A stretch of DNA of 64,000 bases from Pontederia crassipes (GCA_030549335.1 CM060198.1:56988771-57052770); one strand, 5' to 3'; positions 1 to 12,000 are shown, counted from the first letter of the stretch. The notes: a model not told the origin generated them from the letters alone. A program made the numbers and translations.

Positions 1-43
1 CCTTAACTAATTTCCTAGTAGAAAAAGAGTTTGACAAAATAAA
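1..43 (+). repeat. Copy of a local repeat at the window edge
   Basis: These 43 bases are identical to 2620-2662 and differ at two positions from 2783-2825, where the same sequence lies in AT-rich non-coding DNA. Here they run directly into mTERF coding sequence at about base 44. The repeat probably continues upstream of the window. It happens to be open in the mTERF frame, so the join cannot be placed from frame alone. Confidence 0.85.
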
Positions 44-896
44 CCTCACCACCAAGCCGTCGACGATAAGCCCGACGTCTCTGAAGACAACCTCGCCGCC
101 GTCCCAGCGGCTGCACTACCAATCCGAATTCCCCCTCCCGCTCCCCGACCTCCCCAACCATGTCAAGGAGAAGATCCTCAGCCTGGAGATCCTGGGCATC
201 GACTCCGGCCGAGCCCTGGCGCACAACCCGGAGCTCCACGACGCCAGCCTCGACTCCGTCCATGTCGTCATCTCCTACCTACTGTCCAGGGGCATCCACC
301 ACAAGGACCTCCCGAGAATCCTCGGCATGTGCCCCAAGATCCTGACGTCCAGCATCCACTCCGACCTCCGCCCGGTGTTCGCCTTCCTCTCCAAGGACCT
401 CAAGGTGCCCGACGCCAACTTCCGGCGGGTCATCAAGAAGTGCCCGAGGCTGCTGAGCTCCAGCGTCCGTGACCAGCTCAAGCCGGCGCTCATCTACCTC
501 CAGAGGCTGGGGTTCAGGGACACCGACGCGCTCACCTACCAGGACCCGGTCCTGCTGGTCTCCAGCGTCGAGAAGACTCTGATGCCCAAGCTGCAGCACC
601 TGATGGGCTTGGGGCTGACCAGGGAGGAGGCCGTGGGGATGGTGCTGCGGTGCCCGGGGCTGTTCACCTTCAGCATCGAGAAAAATTTCAAGCCCAAGTA
701 CGAGTACTACGTCGAGGAGATTGGAGGGGACTTGGAGGAGCTGAAGGAGTTCCCCCAGTACTTCGCATTCAGTCTGGAGAAGAGGATAAAGCCCAGGCAC
801 CATGAGCTGAAGGAGAGGGGGATCACCATGCCTCTGTCAGTGATGCTTAAGAGCACTGATGAGGAGTTCAAGGCGATGATGGAGAAGAGCTCGTAG
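1..896 (+). CDS. mTERF family protein, MTEF1-like (5' end missing)
   Basis: mTERF proteins bind organellar nucleic acid through stacked helical repeats and act in plastid or mitochondrial transcription and RNA processing. The frame is open from base 3 to a TAG at 894-896, with no intron. From about base 150 it reads as repeated mTERF motifs of about 35 residues, each with the typical proline (LPRILGMCPKIL, VIKKCPRLLSSSV, MVLRCPGLFTFSI, LKEFPQYFAFSLEKRIKPRH). The C-terminal motif and overall order resemble Arabidopsis MTEF1 (At2g36000) as I remember it. No ATG lies in frame between base 44 and 327. The transit peptide and start codon are therefore upstream of the window or were lost where the repeat at 1-43 begins. 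An internal start at 327 would drop the first motifs and is unlikely. Membership of the mTERF family is firm; the subfamily is tentative. Confidence 0.85.
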   Translation, partial: LTNFLVEKEFDKINLTTKPSTISPTSLKTTSPPSQRLHYQSEFPLPLPDLPNHVKEKILSLEILGIDSGRALAHNPELHDASLDSVHVVISYLLSRGIHHKDLPRILGMCPKILTSSIHSDLRPVFAFLSKDLKVPDANFRRVIKKCPRLLSSSVRDQLKPALIYLQRLGFRDTDALTYQDPVLLVSSVEKTLMPKLQHLMGLGLTREEAVGMVLRCPGLFTFSIEKNFKPKYEYYVEEIGGDLEELKEFPQYFAFSLEKRIKPRHHELKERGITMPLSVMLKSTDEEFKAMMEKSS

Positions 897-1563
897 CTGG
901 ATCATACTTTGTATCCTGTAAATAATGCCAACTGTATACTGAGACCAGCTAGGAGTACTTGCCCCAGCAGAGAAAGATGTCTTCTTCTGGTACATTGAGG
1001 GTTCAGAATTCAGATGGTATGTGATCATATCCAATTCCAGTCTATTGTTGGAAGAATTTTTTTAAGCTTTATCAGTTTTCATGGGCTACTGAACTGTCCG
1101 ATGTAGGTGTTTATAACAAATCTTTCAAGCAAAGAAGTAAGAATTGGGATACTTTTGTTTTGGTTCTGTTTATGAACTGCCAAACCTACAGAAACTTTTA
1201 CAGATATGTGATGAATTGCCGAGACATATTTAGCTTTGAGAAGAAAACTTCTCCTCTAGATTTGAAGCGCAAAAAAAATATTTTTTATAAATAAAATCGG
1301 ATATATATAATAAAAAATAGATTTTCAAAATGATAAATATTTTAAGAATATTAAAGTGGCAAATTCATACTTTCCCAGCAAAGATTAAAGGAAAATTAAT
1401 GATTCAAATGTAAAAATTTCCCAATAAATATATCAAAAATAGATTTATTACTGCGTGTTCATATGTAAAAAAATAATCCTACATATCGTTAAGCTCTAAT
1501 GAACCAAGTCCGATTTTGAAACGAAAAAAAGAAAAATCCACTGGCTGCCACATATCAAGAATA
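897..1563. other. 3' flank of mTERF and intergenic DNA
   Basis: The first 150 bases are probably 3' UTR. The rest is AT-rich, with A-runs around 1270-1330 and 1470-1540. No coding or repeat structure was recognised. Confidence 0.5.
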
Positions 1564-2198
1564 CTAAGGCGTGAAAGCCCAATCATTCTCCTTCCTTAGG
1601 GCTTCCTCCTCCTCGGGTCGTTCTCGATGCCAAAGAGCTCGCGGACCTCTTCCGGCGACTTGTCCTTGATCAAGTCGGCCACTTTTTGACAAGAGAGATT
1701 CAGCAAAGGTTTGATATCCAGGTAGTTCGCGGTCTGCACATCCATGCAAAGTACCATTAGAATCTAATCAAGTCTGCTCCCGAAAAGATAACTATTGCGA
1801 GATCACGGTGCATGCAAAGTTCGTACCAGTACAATGCCGAAGACGACATCTTGCGAGACGTCGGCAATGAACTCGGCGTCCCACTCTTTGAGCTCCTTCC
1901 GCAGCTCACGGACGGCGTCCCCCGTGCCGCCATCGCTGCTGCTGCTGCGGCTCTCGGGTTCCGCAGCTTATTCCCGGATCTTGGCCTCCATCTCCACGTG
2001 CTTGCGGAGGTACTCCGTCACCTTGGCCAAGATGTCGGCGTTGACGTTGGGCACGGTGACGGGCGCCTCGCCCACGACGCCATCCTCGATCAGGTTATGG
2101 ATCACCTTCGACACGGCGGCCGCCTCTGCCTCGATGTCGAATAGCTTCCCGTCCGTGGACCGCAGAGTCAACATCTTCTTCTCGCTTCCTCCTGACAT
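1564..2198 (-). pseudogene. SKP1-like (ASK/OSK) gene, disrupted
   Basis: SKP1 links cullin to F-box proteins in SCF ubiquitin ligases. Reading down from the ATG at 2196-2198, the N-terminal BTB/POZ fold is clear (MLTLRSTDGKLFDIEAEAAA, then HNLIEDGVVG). A TAA at 1968-1970 interrupts the frame after EAKIRE. The same frame then continues with the normal SKP1 middle (ELKEWDAEFIADVSQDVVFG). An intron at 1734-1826 sits exactly where plant SKP1 genes carry their single intron. Exon 2 (from 1733) gives [20 protein letters not shown] and [14 protein letters not shown]. The last stretch is in a shifted frame: the expected acidic tail ending ENDWAFTP is read one frame off, while the original frame stops at 1596-1598. 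One nonsense codon plus one small indel indicate a pseudogene. A truncated 76-residue product is possible. Confidence 0.88.
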
Positions 2199-2286
2199 GA
2201 TCGGTGTTGTTTGCAGAGAGCTTTAACGCAGAGAGAGAGAAAGAAATATCTTTGATTAGTGAGAAGAGAAGCATCCGCGACCTCTA

Positions 2287-2294
2287 ATTTATAA
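2287..2294 (-). promoter_or_regulatory. Possible TATA box of the SKP1-like gene
   Basis: TTATAAAT on the minus strand lies about 90 bases upstream of the SKP1-like ATG, with a purine-rich leader between. Position and sequence fit a plant TATA box, but there is no expression evidence. Confidence 0.4.
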
Positions 2295-2606
2295 GCATGA
2301 GACGCCGAGGAACACTAAGACAATATTACGGCGTCGCGCAGAGGTGTTCGATTTGCAGAGGAAGTTGGAGAGTAAGATAAAATATACGAAGTATTTTTAT
2401 CTTATTATTATATAATTATCACAACAACAAAAAAAAGGAATATATTATTATATTGAAGCCCAAAATTAATTAAGGGGCCGGTTAATAATTATATTTATTT
2501 TAAAAAGTTTTCCTAGTCAGAAGAGAATTAATTGTTTTGGTTAGAGAAAGCTTGTCGACTTTTATTTGGTAAATTATTCTTGTGGGATCGGTAAAAGTAA
2601 AGTCGT

Positions 2607-2934
2607 ATTCTAACTCGTTCCTTAACTAATTTCCTAGTAGAAAAAGAGTTTGACAAAATAAAAAAATTAGAGATTTGAGACCGGAGGGGAGTCCTAAATC
2701 TAGTCAAACATAGTTTAATTTAATATATTATTTGCACAATTAATAATTAGTTTTTTTAATGATTTGAATTCTAACTCTTGTTCCTTAACTAATTTCCTAG
2801 TACAAAAAGAGTTTGACAAAACAAAAAATTAGAGATTTGAGACCGGAGGGAAGTCCTAAATCTAGTCAAACATAGTTTAATTTAATATATTATTTGCACA
2901 ATTAATAATTAGGTTTTTTAAAATGATTTGACCG
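2607..2934. repeat. Tandem duplication, unit about 163 bp
   Basis: Two adjacent near-identical units (about 2607-2768 and 2769-2934) share the same order of words, from TTCCTTAACTAATTTCC through GAGACCGGAGG to ACAATTAATAATTAG. The beginning of the unit matches bases 1-43 at the mTERF join. No terminal inverted repeat was recognised. The unit could be part of a dispersed element. Confidence 0.85.
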
Positions 2935-4225
2935 CTAATATGTTTTATAATATTCCATGACTATTTGTGCATATTTTGTTTAATCTTTGTGTTATGCTTC
3001 GTTGGAGACTAACAAAAATAACTATGTGAAGGAAAAAAAAGAGAGGAAGAAAAGAAATAATTAACCTGAATAACTAGATGGACTCCCGTTAATATAAAAA
3101 AGTTAGAAGAAGAATATGAAAAAAAAGTAATTCGATTACTTTTTATTAGACACTCGGTCAAGTAAACTTCAGCAATTTTCTCTCTCCTTTCTCTTCTTAT
3201 TACTATTTTTAATTAATTGTAAAAAAAACAAGTTTGTGTTGGGTATTTAATTCCTCGAGCATGTATAAATATAATCAAAGATGGCCTATAATTACAATTT
3301 TTTAACCCAAAAAAAGAATATGACACTTTTTTTTGTCATCGTAGTGTTTTTTTGGGTTCGTATATTGTTATAAATTATATATTGCATTTATGATCATATA
3401 AAGAGTCATTTTTTTATTATAATTGGCATCAACTATATGTCATATATTTTAATATACTATTAATGTCTTACATAATTTTTGTTTATTCACATTTTTTAAG
3501 TTAATGAAAAATTTGATATATATACATATATATGTATGTATTCAAAATAAAATGATGGTATATATTTTATATAATCCAGTTAAGTAGGTTTCCAACTGTT
3601 TATCTAGCGATTTAAAAAAAATTTCTAAAAACATAATCAATTTATCATCATCGTCGTCGTCATCATCATCATCATCTTTTTCGTGTCCTAGCCTATGGAC
3701 ATCACCGCTAAGCACACGTCGATCGCAAGTCCCTCCGATTTTATCAACATTGATCTCTCGATGGCGACCTCCAACATTCTCGTCGTGACCTCCTTGGATA
3801 TCGCCAACGCCGATCTCCTAACTACTCTAACACCACCTATTCCGATCTCCTTGTCGCATGACCCACTTCAACACCGTCGAGAGGGATCTCCTCAAGCGAC
3901 CTCCTTCGACATCTCTTGGCGAAACTTCCTCAGATAACTACCGACTCCGACCTCAGACGCCGAACTCCTCCCATGCTGACATCCTCTCGGCCACCTCCTC
4001 CATCATCTTGCAGCAACTTTCTCCGACCTCCGACCCCGACTCCGCCATTCAAGTAGGGGGACAACCATTAAATCCTAATATTTTAGATTAGTTGAATATT
4101 AATTATGTAAAAACACTAGTACTTTTTGCGGATGATGTGAAACTAAAAATAACGATAAAAAATTTATATGCAATTTCAAAGGAAAATATAATATTCATAT
4201 TAGTTGATTATTCATTATGTAAAAA
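2935..4225. other. AT-rich intergenic DNA with a short CAT repeat
   Basis: Mostly AT-rich, with a CAT/CGT trinucleotide run at about 3645-3681. From 3690 to 4060 there is a GC-richer stretch with open frames whose translations are low-complexity Ser/Pro/Thr. I see no domain and do not call a gene. It may be the remnant of a mobile element. Confidence 0.5.
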
Positions 4226-5078
4226 GGATGCTCTTAATGCCATTCCAAGTTCACCATTTTACCTTTTATTTTATTTTACTTTATTTATTATTCTCTCTTT
4301 GAGTCTCATAAATTTTCACTCAATCATGCTTATTAAATAATCTCACACTCATTAACTCTCTACCATCTCTTTCTTCATGCTATTGGTTCATGTAATTATT
4401 TTTTTTTTGGTTAATAGTATAATTTAGATTATTGAACAAACATATTAATTTAATTAATATATAAATTACAACAATATTAAACATATAAAATTATTTTATG
4501 AATATATAAAATAAAGTGAAAATAGGAAGAGTGAAAAATATTAGAAAATTTATTTTTGAGAGTAATTGTTTCACAAAATAATTATTGTCGGTTGTTTTTA
4601 TTTTTTGTTAAAAAATACTAATTATCAAGTCGATTCAAATAATATGTGTGTTAGATCCAATCCGGTTCGTCGTCATGTCTTAAAAAATATTTGTTTAACT
4701 ACAACTAATTGACTGAACAAATTGCTTTGAAAAATATATTATTAGTTTATTAACAAAAAAATAAAAAAGCAACGGGCACTTTTTAGAAATTTAATAATCT
4801 TAAGAAATAAATATATTTCTATTTTTTGGTCTAATTTAATTGTGATTCTCATATTAATTAAATTAGTATATTTGCCCCAATAATTTAATTTATATCATTA
4901 ATTAATAGCATGATGAGAGAATATAGAGAAAGTGTGTGTGATGGTTAAACAAGAAAAGTTAGGTGGAAGTCGATGGGAGCTAGAGAAAAAATAACAAATA
5001 AAGTAAAATAAAATAAAGGGTAAAATGGTGAATTTGAAGTGACAGTAAGAATTAGATGAGTGACGTTAAAAGCACTCA
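4226..5078. mobile_element. MITE-like DNA transposon with long imperfect TIRs
   Basis: About 170 bases at each end are inverted copies of each other. The outer words are GGATGCTCTTAATG on the left and, reversed, TGAGTGCTTTTAACG on the right. Both are followed by TTCACCATTTTACC and TTTATTTTATTTTACTTTAT, and further in both arms carry TTCATGCTATT-like words. The flanks TGTAAAAA (4218-4225) and TATAAAAA (5079-5086) could be a diverged 8-bp target duplication. There is no transposase. The superfamily is not certain; hAT or Mutator would fit. Confidence 0.7.
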
Positions 5079-5115
5079 TATAAAAATGTTACTTAGAAAT
5101 AATGGGAAATTATAA

Positions 5116-5156
5116 AATAACGATTAAAAAATTTATATGCAATTTCGAAGGAAAAC
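5116..5156 (+). repeat. Direct repeat of 4149-4188
   Basis: About 40 bases here match 4149-4188 in the same orientation with few differences (core AAAAAATTTATATGCAATTTC). The two copies lie just outside the two ends of the MITE at 4226-5078. They are too long and too distant from its ends to be its target duplication, so an older surrounding repeat is likely. Confidence 0.7.
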
Positions 5157-6004
5157 TTTGAAATTTATTAATTGATTGCAATATTATACCGACAATATTA
5201 TACCGGCAATGGCGGCGAGACGCGGGCAACGAGGTGACGGCGATGAGATGCGAGCGACGAGTGCGGCAAGACGCGAGGTGATCCGATCTCTCCCCCTTTC
5301 TCCCTAAGTCAGGGATGGCGGCGAGACGAGCGGCGAGGCGATCCGATCTCTCCCCATCCAGCGATGACGACGTCGACGGCAACGAGGCGAGGGCGACTGA
5401 TCGCGAGGGATCTGACGAGGCGAGGGCTGCAATCGACTATCCTCCTTTCTCTCTGATTGACGGCAAGGGCAACAATCGCAAGCTGCAATTCGATTGTGCA
5501 CGCAGAGGTCGTCATCGACTTGGCCGGCAATCGCAGAGGGCGCTCGTGGGTGGCAAGCTCGGAGGAGGTTGGGGCGCCGGCAACGATGATGACGCTCAAA
5601 GATGGGGATAGCAATGGCGGCAACGACGACGGTGGTCGAAGGAGAGGTGGGGACCTAATGCATCGCCTAATCGGACGGTGGGCAGGCATATGGGGGTCAT
5701 ACGCTGTACAAGTATTACCCCAGTTAAATCCTATCAAATAATTTAGAATATTTCATACCGAAATTTGAATAAACTTGATTGTTATCTGATAAAACAATTA
5801 GAAAGAGTATTATATAACTTAAAAAGTCTTAATTGCTTTTTAACGATGAAAACTTACAATTTACGTAAAATAAAAAATATTGCGGAAATTTTCGTAATCA
5901 CGAAAAATGTTTTTTAACACCGTTTTCGTAAAAAAAATAACACGAGAACTAATACCGAAAGGTCTCTTTCCAATTGTTCTCCATCTCTTCGTAAGGCGAT
6001 TGCC
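5157..6004. other. Intergenic DNA with GC-rich patch; upstream region of hydrolase gene
   Basis: From 5210 to 5690 the DNA is GC-rich and locally duplicated: GATCCGATCTCTCCCC occurs near 5279 and 5340, each after GGCGAGACG-type words. Open frames on both strands here are low-complexity and overlap each other, so none is called. The last 140 bases should hold the promoter and leader of the gene starting at 6005; no clear TATA box is seen. Confidence 0.5.
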
Positions 6005-9000
6005 ATGGCGGAATCGGCGGCGGCGGCCTTCCCGTCGAACGGAACAACTCCAAGGGAGGAGAGCAAGGACTTCTGCGTGAATGGCGGATCGCTGTCTTCT
6101 CCCGGTACTTCTTCTCTCATCTTCCTCGGCACCGGATGCTCGAGCGCAGTCCCCAACGCCAGGTGCCTCATCCAGCCACCGGATCCGCCCTGCGTCGTCT
6201 GCTCGCAATCCCTCTTGATCCCCCCGGAGAATAACCCCAATTATAGGTCCGGATCCTCTGTGTCCTCTCTTTACGTGTTCGTCTTCGGTTGTTGTATGCA
6301 TTTAGATCTCGTTGCCCCTGCCGGATTGTTGAAAGAATTTTATCGTGTTGTTTGCAGCCTTTTGGTTATTGATTGTTTTTAACGATGAATTATGTGATGT
6401 GGCATTGATAGATCAACGGAGGCAATTTAATTTCTGTAAAGAGTTTGATAGCTCTTTACTTTTCGGTGAAATATTTTCATCAAATGGTTCAAAACTCGCT
6501 TTTGTGTGGACAAACAGGAAAATCGCAAAATTGTTTTCTGTCTTTGATCGTTGCAAGTGGGAGTAGACCTTAATACTACATTTTATGCTATTTCTGTCTG
6601 AATCGATAAGTCTAATTATAAGAGGAATTTCAGTTGAAGCAATTTGAATTTCATGATCACATTTCCCTTTTCCATGTCTACCTCGGATACTTCATATACG
6701 TGTTAGCAAGTGGAAAGTACTGGGATCAGAAAAGCCTTATCATGCGGGTATTTCGGTCGTTGTTGATGTGCTCATTGACATATGGATCTTTTTTTTTAGA
6801 GAAGCATCATTATTGTTTTTGACAATGACTAATCAAGTGGACATGCTGTTTGCAGCATTTGAGATCATATTTTTGTTACTGATACTTTCTTTCTTATGAT
6901 AATATATGTAACTTACAGAACTTGAGAATGTTTAAAGATTTAATCTTGTATGTTAGTTTGGAAAAAGAAAATGTGGTTGGTCTTAAGTATTCTACGATAA
7001 TTACAGAGCTCCAGGCTTCAGGATGTACAAAAGGTTATTAGCATTTTTTATCTCTTTTACGAATCACCAAGTTTCTGTTCCTTAAGGCTTAAGTTCATGT
7101 CGAAACTGATTATCATAATGCCTTTGAGGTTTATTATTTTTACAAACTACTGCAATCGCATGTTGTTTAAAAGCCACAGGAGATTATGTGCAGCCTGGGA
7201 ATTTCCGGCTGTTGATTAGAATTAGTTGCAGTGGTTGTTTTTTTTTTTTTTTTGACATAACTCCGCCTATGTTTTATAGCCGGTCCCAAGCCCGGATAAA
7301 GGAGGAGGGTTGTGTTAGGCCCCGACAGCCAGCGTAAAATCCTGTCGAATCTCATGAACGTGGATCAACGAATGCATCGTATGATCCATGTAGCCGACCC
7401 CACCTAGTGGATAAGGATTTGTTGTTGTTGTTGGTTGTTTTTTTGACAATCATGTGGAAATATCAACATGCATGATTTTTTGGTCAACATAAAATCATTG
7501 TCTTGATGAATTCCTGATAAAAATGAGAGCAAAGTTCTGAAGATTTTTAACTAAGAAGCTTTTCCTAGATTCATGGCATATTTAGATCTTTCTTCCGTCA
7601 TGTGTTTTACCAATTTCAATATAGAGACTAGCCATCTGAGCATTAAATTCTGAAAATGATGTGCCGTAATGAGTTTTTAACTATCCTTCTTTGATCTTGT
7701 AGGTGCAACACTTCACTTTTGATTGATTATTGTCAAGAGGGTGATGAGCACAAATATATTCTTATTGACGTGGGGAAGACCTTCAGGGAGCAAGTTCTTC
7801 GATGGTTCACTCACCACAAGATACCTCGAGTTGATTCTGTCAGTATTCAAGTCTATGAAGAGCGTTTGATATATTCTTTTCCCCTATAGTTTTGCTAGTA
7901 TGACTCTGTGTTTGTTTGATACATTATTTTCCCCTATAGTTTTGCTAGTATGACTACATGTATCAATCTTTTTTAGTAGAAACACTTACTCTGATTCATC
8001 CCATATTAGGATTTAATTTTTATCAAATAAAACTACAACGTTTTGCCCTACGATCAGCCTTATTAACAGATAGGCTATATGAAAGTCGAAACCAATTTTT
8101 GTTGCAGATTATTTTGACACATGAGCATGCAGATGCAATTCTTGGCCTTGATGACATCCGAGTGGTGCAACCACATAGTCATAATAATGATATTGATCCA
8201 ACTCCTGTGTACCTTACAGAATATGCAATGGATAGGTAATTATGATCTTTTGTTTACTCACCAGTTATTTATATAATTTTTTTCTTCCAAGTCTGCACAA
8301 AATATCATCTTAGTGGAGTCTATTTTTTTGTACATCTACTGGTTACCTTTCTAATGCCAAAGGTTGTTAGAAAAAACAAGAAAAAAAGAAAGCAAATCAG
8401 GGTGTTAAATATTATGTTGGTATTTTAAGCACATTCTGATGATCCATGTTCATAAGATTCGACAGGATTTTATGCTGGCTGTCGGGGCTTAACACAACCC
8501 TCCTCCTTTATCCGGGCTTGGGACCGGCTATAAAATATAGGCCGAAATGAGGATGTTGAGATGGATGTGTGGTCATACAAGATTAGATAAGATTAGGAAT
8601 GACTATATACGTGAACGAGTCGGAGTGGCTCCTATTAGTGAGAAAATGGTAGAGAATCGTTTGAGATGGTTTGGTCATGTTCGGAGAAGACCATTAGATG
8701 CGCCAGTAAGAAGAGTAGATCAAATAATCTGGAGTCCGATTAAAAGAGGGAGAGGGAGGCCAAGGCGGACACTTGGCGAACTAATAGAGCAAGATCTATT
8801 GGTGAATAATATACCGAAAGGTTTGGTTACTAATAGAGCGGAATGACGTCGTATGATCCATGTAGCCGACCCCACCTAGTGGGATAAGGCTTTGTTGTTG
8901 TTGTTGTTGTTTAAGCACATTCTGTGAAATAGTGGTATGAGATATAATATTGTGTAATGGATTAAATGTTCGGATGAACCAACCATTTACTGACATCGTG

Positions 9001-12000
9001 TGATAGTCATCACATCTTAGATCTAAGGTTGTGATTCATGATTAAAATTATGGAAAAGCAACGTCATATGTAAGTTATCCATGTACGGATAATTTTAATT
9101 ATGAATTACAACTATAGTTTTAAGATTTCATGGTTACAATTGGAGTTTTCACGATATTAATAAATAGTCAATTCATGCAGGCATTTATTTCTGTGATATA
9201 AGTTAGTAGGAATGTGTTTTATAATTTATGATCCACGCCTTACATATTTTCTCCTTTTTTTAGGGAATATTTTCTCCTTTGTATTAGCTTTGATATGTTA
9301 GACCCCCACAAAAAAGTCATTAACATGTTAGAAGCACTCCACGGTTCCATGCTTGGTTCACGTGTATTTAATATGTTTATTTTAGATGGCATCTTTGTAT
9401 CAGTCTTGGATGCTCTCTCTTATCTCATTATACGCTCACACATTCATTCTACTTAATTTTACGAGTGGTTATAGAAATTCTTCCAGACTTGAACACTTAT
9501 GGTGAAACTAAGAAGCTCCTAACATTCTGTTTGAACTCAGAGTTGCATCATTATATCATTCTTGATGTTATTGGCTCCTTCTTCATGTTCGATCTTTTTG
9601 GTGTTCGACAAATGTGTATTTCTTTGACCTGATTATGTTATTTCTCACCAATGATTATCTTTTTTGAGCAGCATTGCTCAAAAATTTCCATATCTGATCA
9701 AGAGAAAGTTGAAAGATGGTGAAGAAATGAGACGTGTTGCTCAACTTGACTGGAAAATTATCGAGAATAATGTGGAGAAAACATTTTCCACATCTGGCCT
9801 TGAGTTTGCTCCTTTACCAGTTAATACAATTACCGACCTCATCTTAAGATTGCTGCATATCATTCAAGTTCATTAAATGACCACTTATTTGCAATTACAG
9901 GTAATGCATGGAGAAGACTACCTTTCTCTAGGATTCTTATTTGGTAAAAAGTCGAGAATTGCATATATATCTGATGTTTCACGCTTCCCTACAACCACCG
10001 AACACTGTACGGATTTATTGTTTCATAATCCTTTGCAATTTTCTTTTACCTTTTCAGTCTTGTGATGAATGGTGGTTATTTCCTCTTGATTAGATTATCA
10101 AAAGTTGTTGATGCTTCATTAAATATGTATATTACAAATTAAATATGATTGTTCGCCATTATTCTTTGCTTGTTAGTTTTATAAAGTATGGTCACTTTTC
10201 ATTCTCAAAAAATAAAGTATGAACACTTTTTATATATGTGGATTTGCAAGAATAAAAACTCCGCCTATGTTTTATAGCCGGTCCCAAGCCCGGATAAAGG
10301 AGGAGGGTTGTGTTAGGCCCCGACAGCCAGCGTAAAACCCTGTCGGAATGACGTCGTATGATCCATGTAGCCGACCCCACTTAGTGGGATAAGGCTTTGT
10401 TGTTGTTGTTGTTGTTGTTGGATTTGCAAGAATAAAATAAGAAATCCTCTTAAAAAAAAGAATAAAAGAAGAAATAAATAACTTGAAGAACCATGCTTGT
10501 GATAGTTTGCCCTTTCCTAATTTGCATTATTCGTTATCTTCTTTGGTTGCTCTCTTTTCTCTATAATGTTCGTGTTCTTCTTCATAAATTGGGGTTAAAA
10601 TGTCAATCCAATTTAAAGCTTGAGCATCCAGTCACTACCTGACACAGATCATTAGTTAATCCAGATATTTCTCTGGTTAATTTAAGATTTAATACTGATA
10701 GTTTATTGGGTCAGCTTCTTTTACTTGTCTTGTAATCATTGAGTGAATTGAGCTAGCAGCATACTTGAGTTGACAAGAAACCCAGTTTATGTGGACAATG
10801 ATGTATGATGACTGGTTATTCTGGTAAATGCCTATTGTATATTATCAACCATGAATTATACTTTATTTTCTGGCTTTTATTTCTGTAGTTATTTCTAAAT
10901 CTGGAGGAGGACAATTGGATCTTCTAATTCTGGACACCTTGTATAGGGTGAGTTGGTTATAATGTGGATTATTTTCTCTTTGTTATATCATTTTTATTGC
11001 TAGTATTTTCTTTTGAGTTTTTACTTCTGCTCCATCTATCTTAATAATGAGTTGCTGTTTGGTTAAGATTTTTATCATCTTGATCTTCCCAAAGATAGAA
11101 ACTTACACAGTTGTTATCTTGCAACCACTGTCTCAACATTAGATGTTGACCGTGTAGCATATACTGTCAGTTTTAGATCTCTTATTGATGCTTGTAGTTA
11201 ACCACATCAAATTAATTCTCCTTGAAGCTTCTTGTTAAAAATAGTCATGAATCTATTCAAGACAACTGGATAATGAAAACATATTGACTTTTTTCTCCCG
11301 GAGAAAAGCTTCATATGCTGGATTATTATACATCGTAGTCAGGTCTATATTAAATACTTCTTTTTGGGGACTCCAGTTAATATCCAAACTCATGTGTCCT
11401 CTCCTGCTCTCCCAATTGGAATTGGTTATTCCTCTCAAATCAGTTCATGTTGAATGAATGAAACTTTCATACTTTTTGTGGGGGAGAAAAAAGACGATTG
11501 CCAAAATGAGCAGAAATCGAAAGTTATTCATCCATAACATCAACTATGAATGTGTCAGGTGACAAGATTAGAAAACAAAAATGAACAATCAAACCTCCTA
11601 CTTGCTCAGCCTTTGGTTTCTTTTCTTGTTCAGATTATTTTGAAGTTCACAGAAGCTTCCTTGTGGGCACTTGTATGTAGACAGGGTCCAAACTAATTTC
11701 TCTTGTTCACTTTCAGAAAAAAGTTTCTCTCATTCACTTCTATGTTGTGTAGTGAAGATTTCCTCAGTTATGCTAAAACATTTTTATCCAACTCTCCTCT
11801 ATGCCTATCATAACATGTAAATATTCTTATTCGTTTGAGGTATTATAATTTCTTGTTAGATTGATTTCTTTTGATATTTCCTCCTTTTGACAGGAAGGAT
11901 CTCATAATACGCATCTTTGCTTTGAACAGGTTTGTTATCTTTCGTCCTTTGTGAATTAAAGTCATTTGGTATTCTTTAACACATATAATCTGGAACTTAG

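Noticed and set aside
3695-4091. Open frames with Ser/Pro/Thr-rich translations
   Set aside because: They overlap in different frames, are low in complexity and show no domain or splice structure. More likely GC-richer repeat debris.
5309-5737. Overlapping open frames on both strands
   Set aside because: All frames are open because the GC-rich patch is short of stops; the sequence is internally duplicated and matches no family I know.
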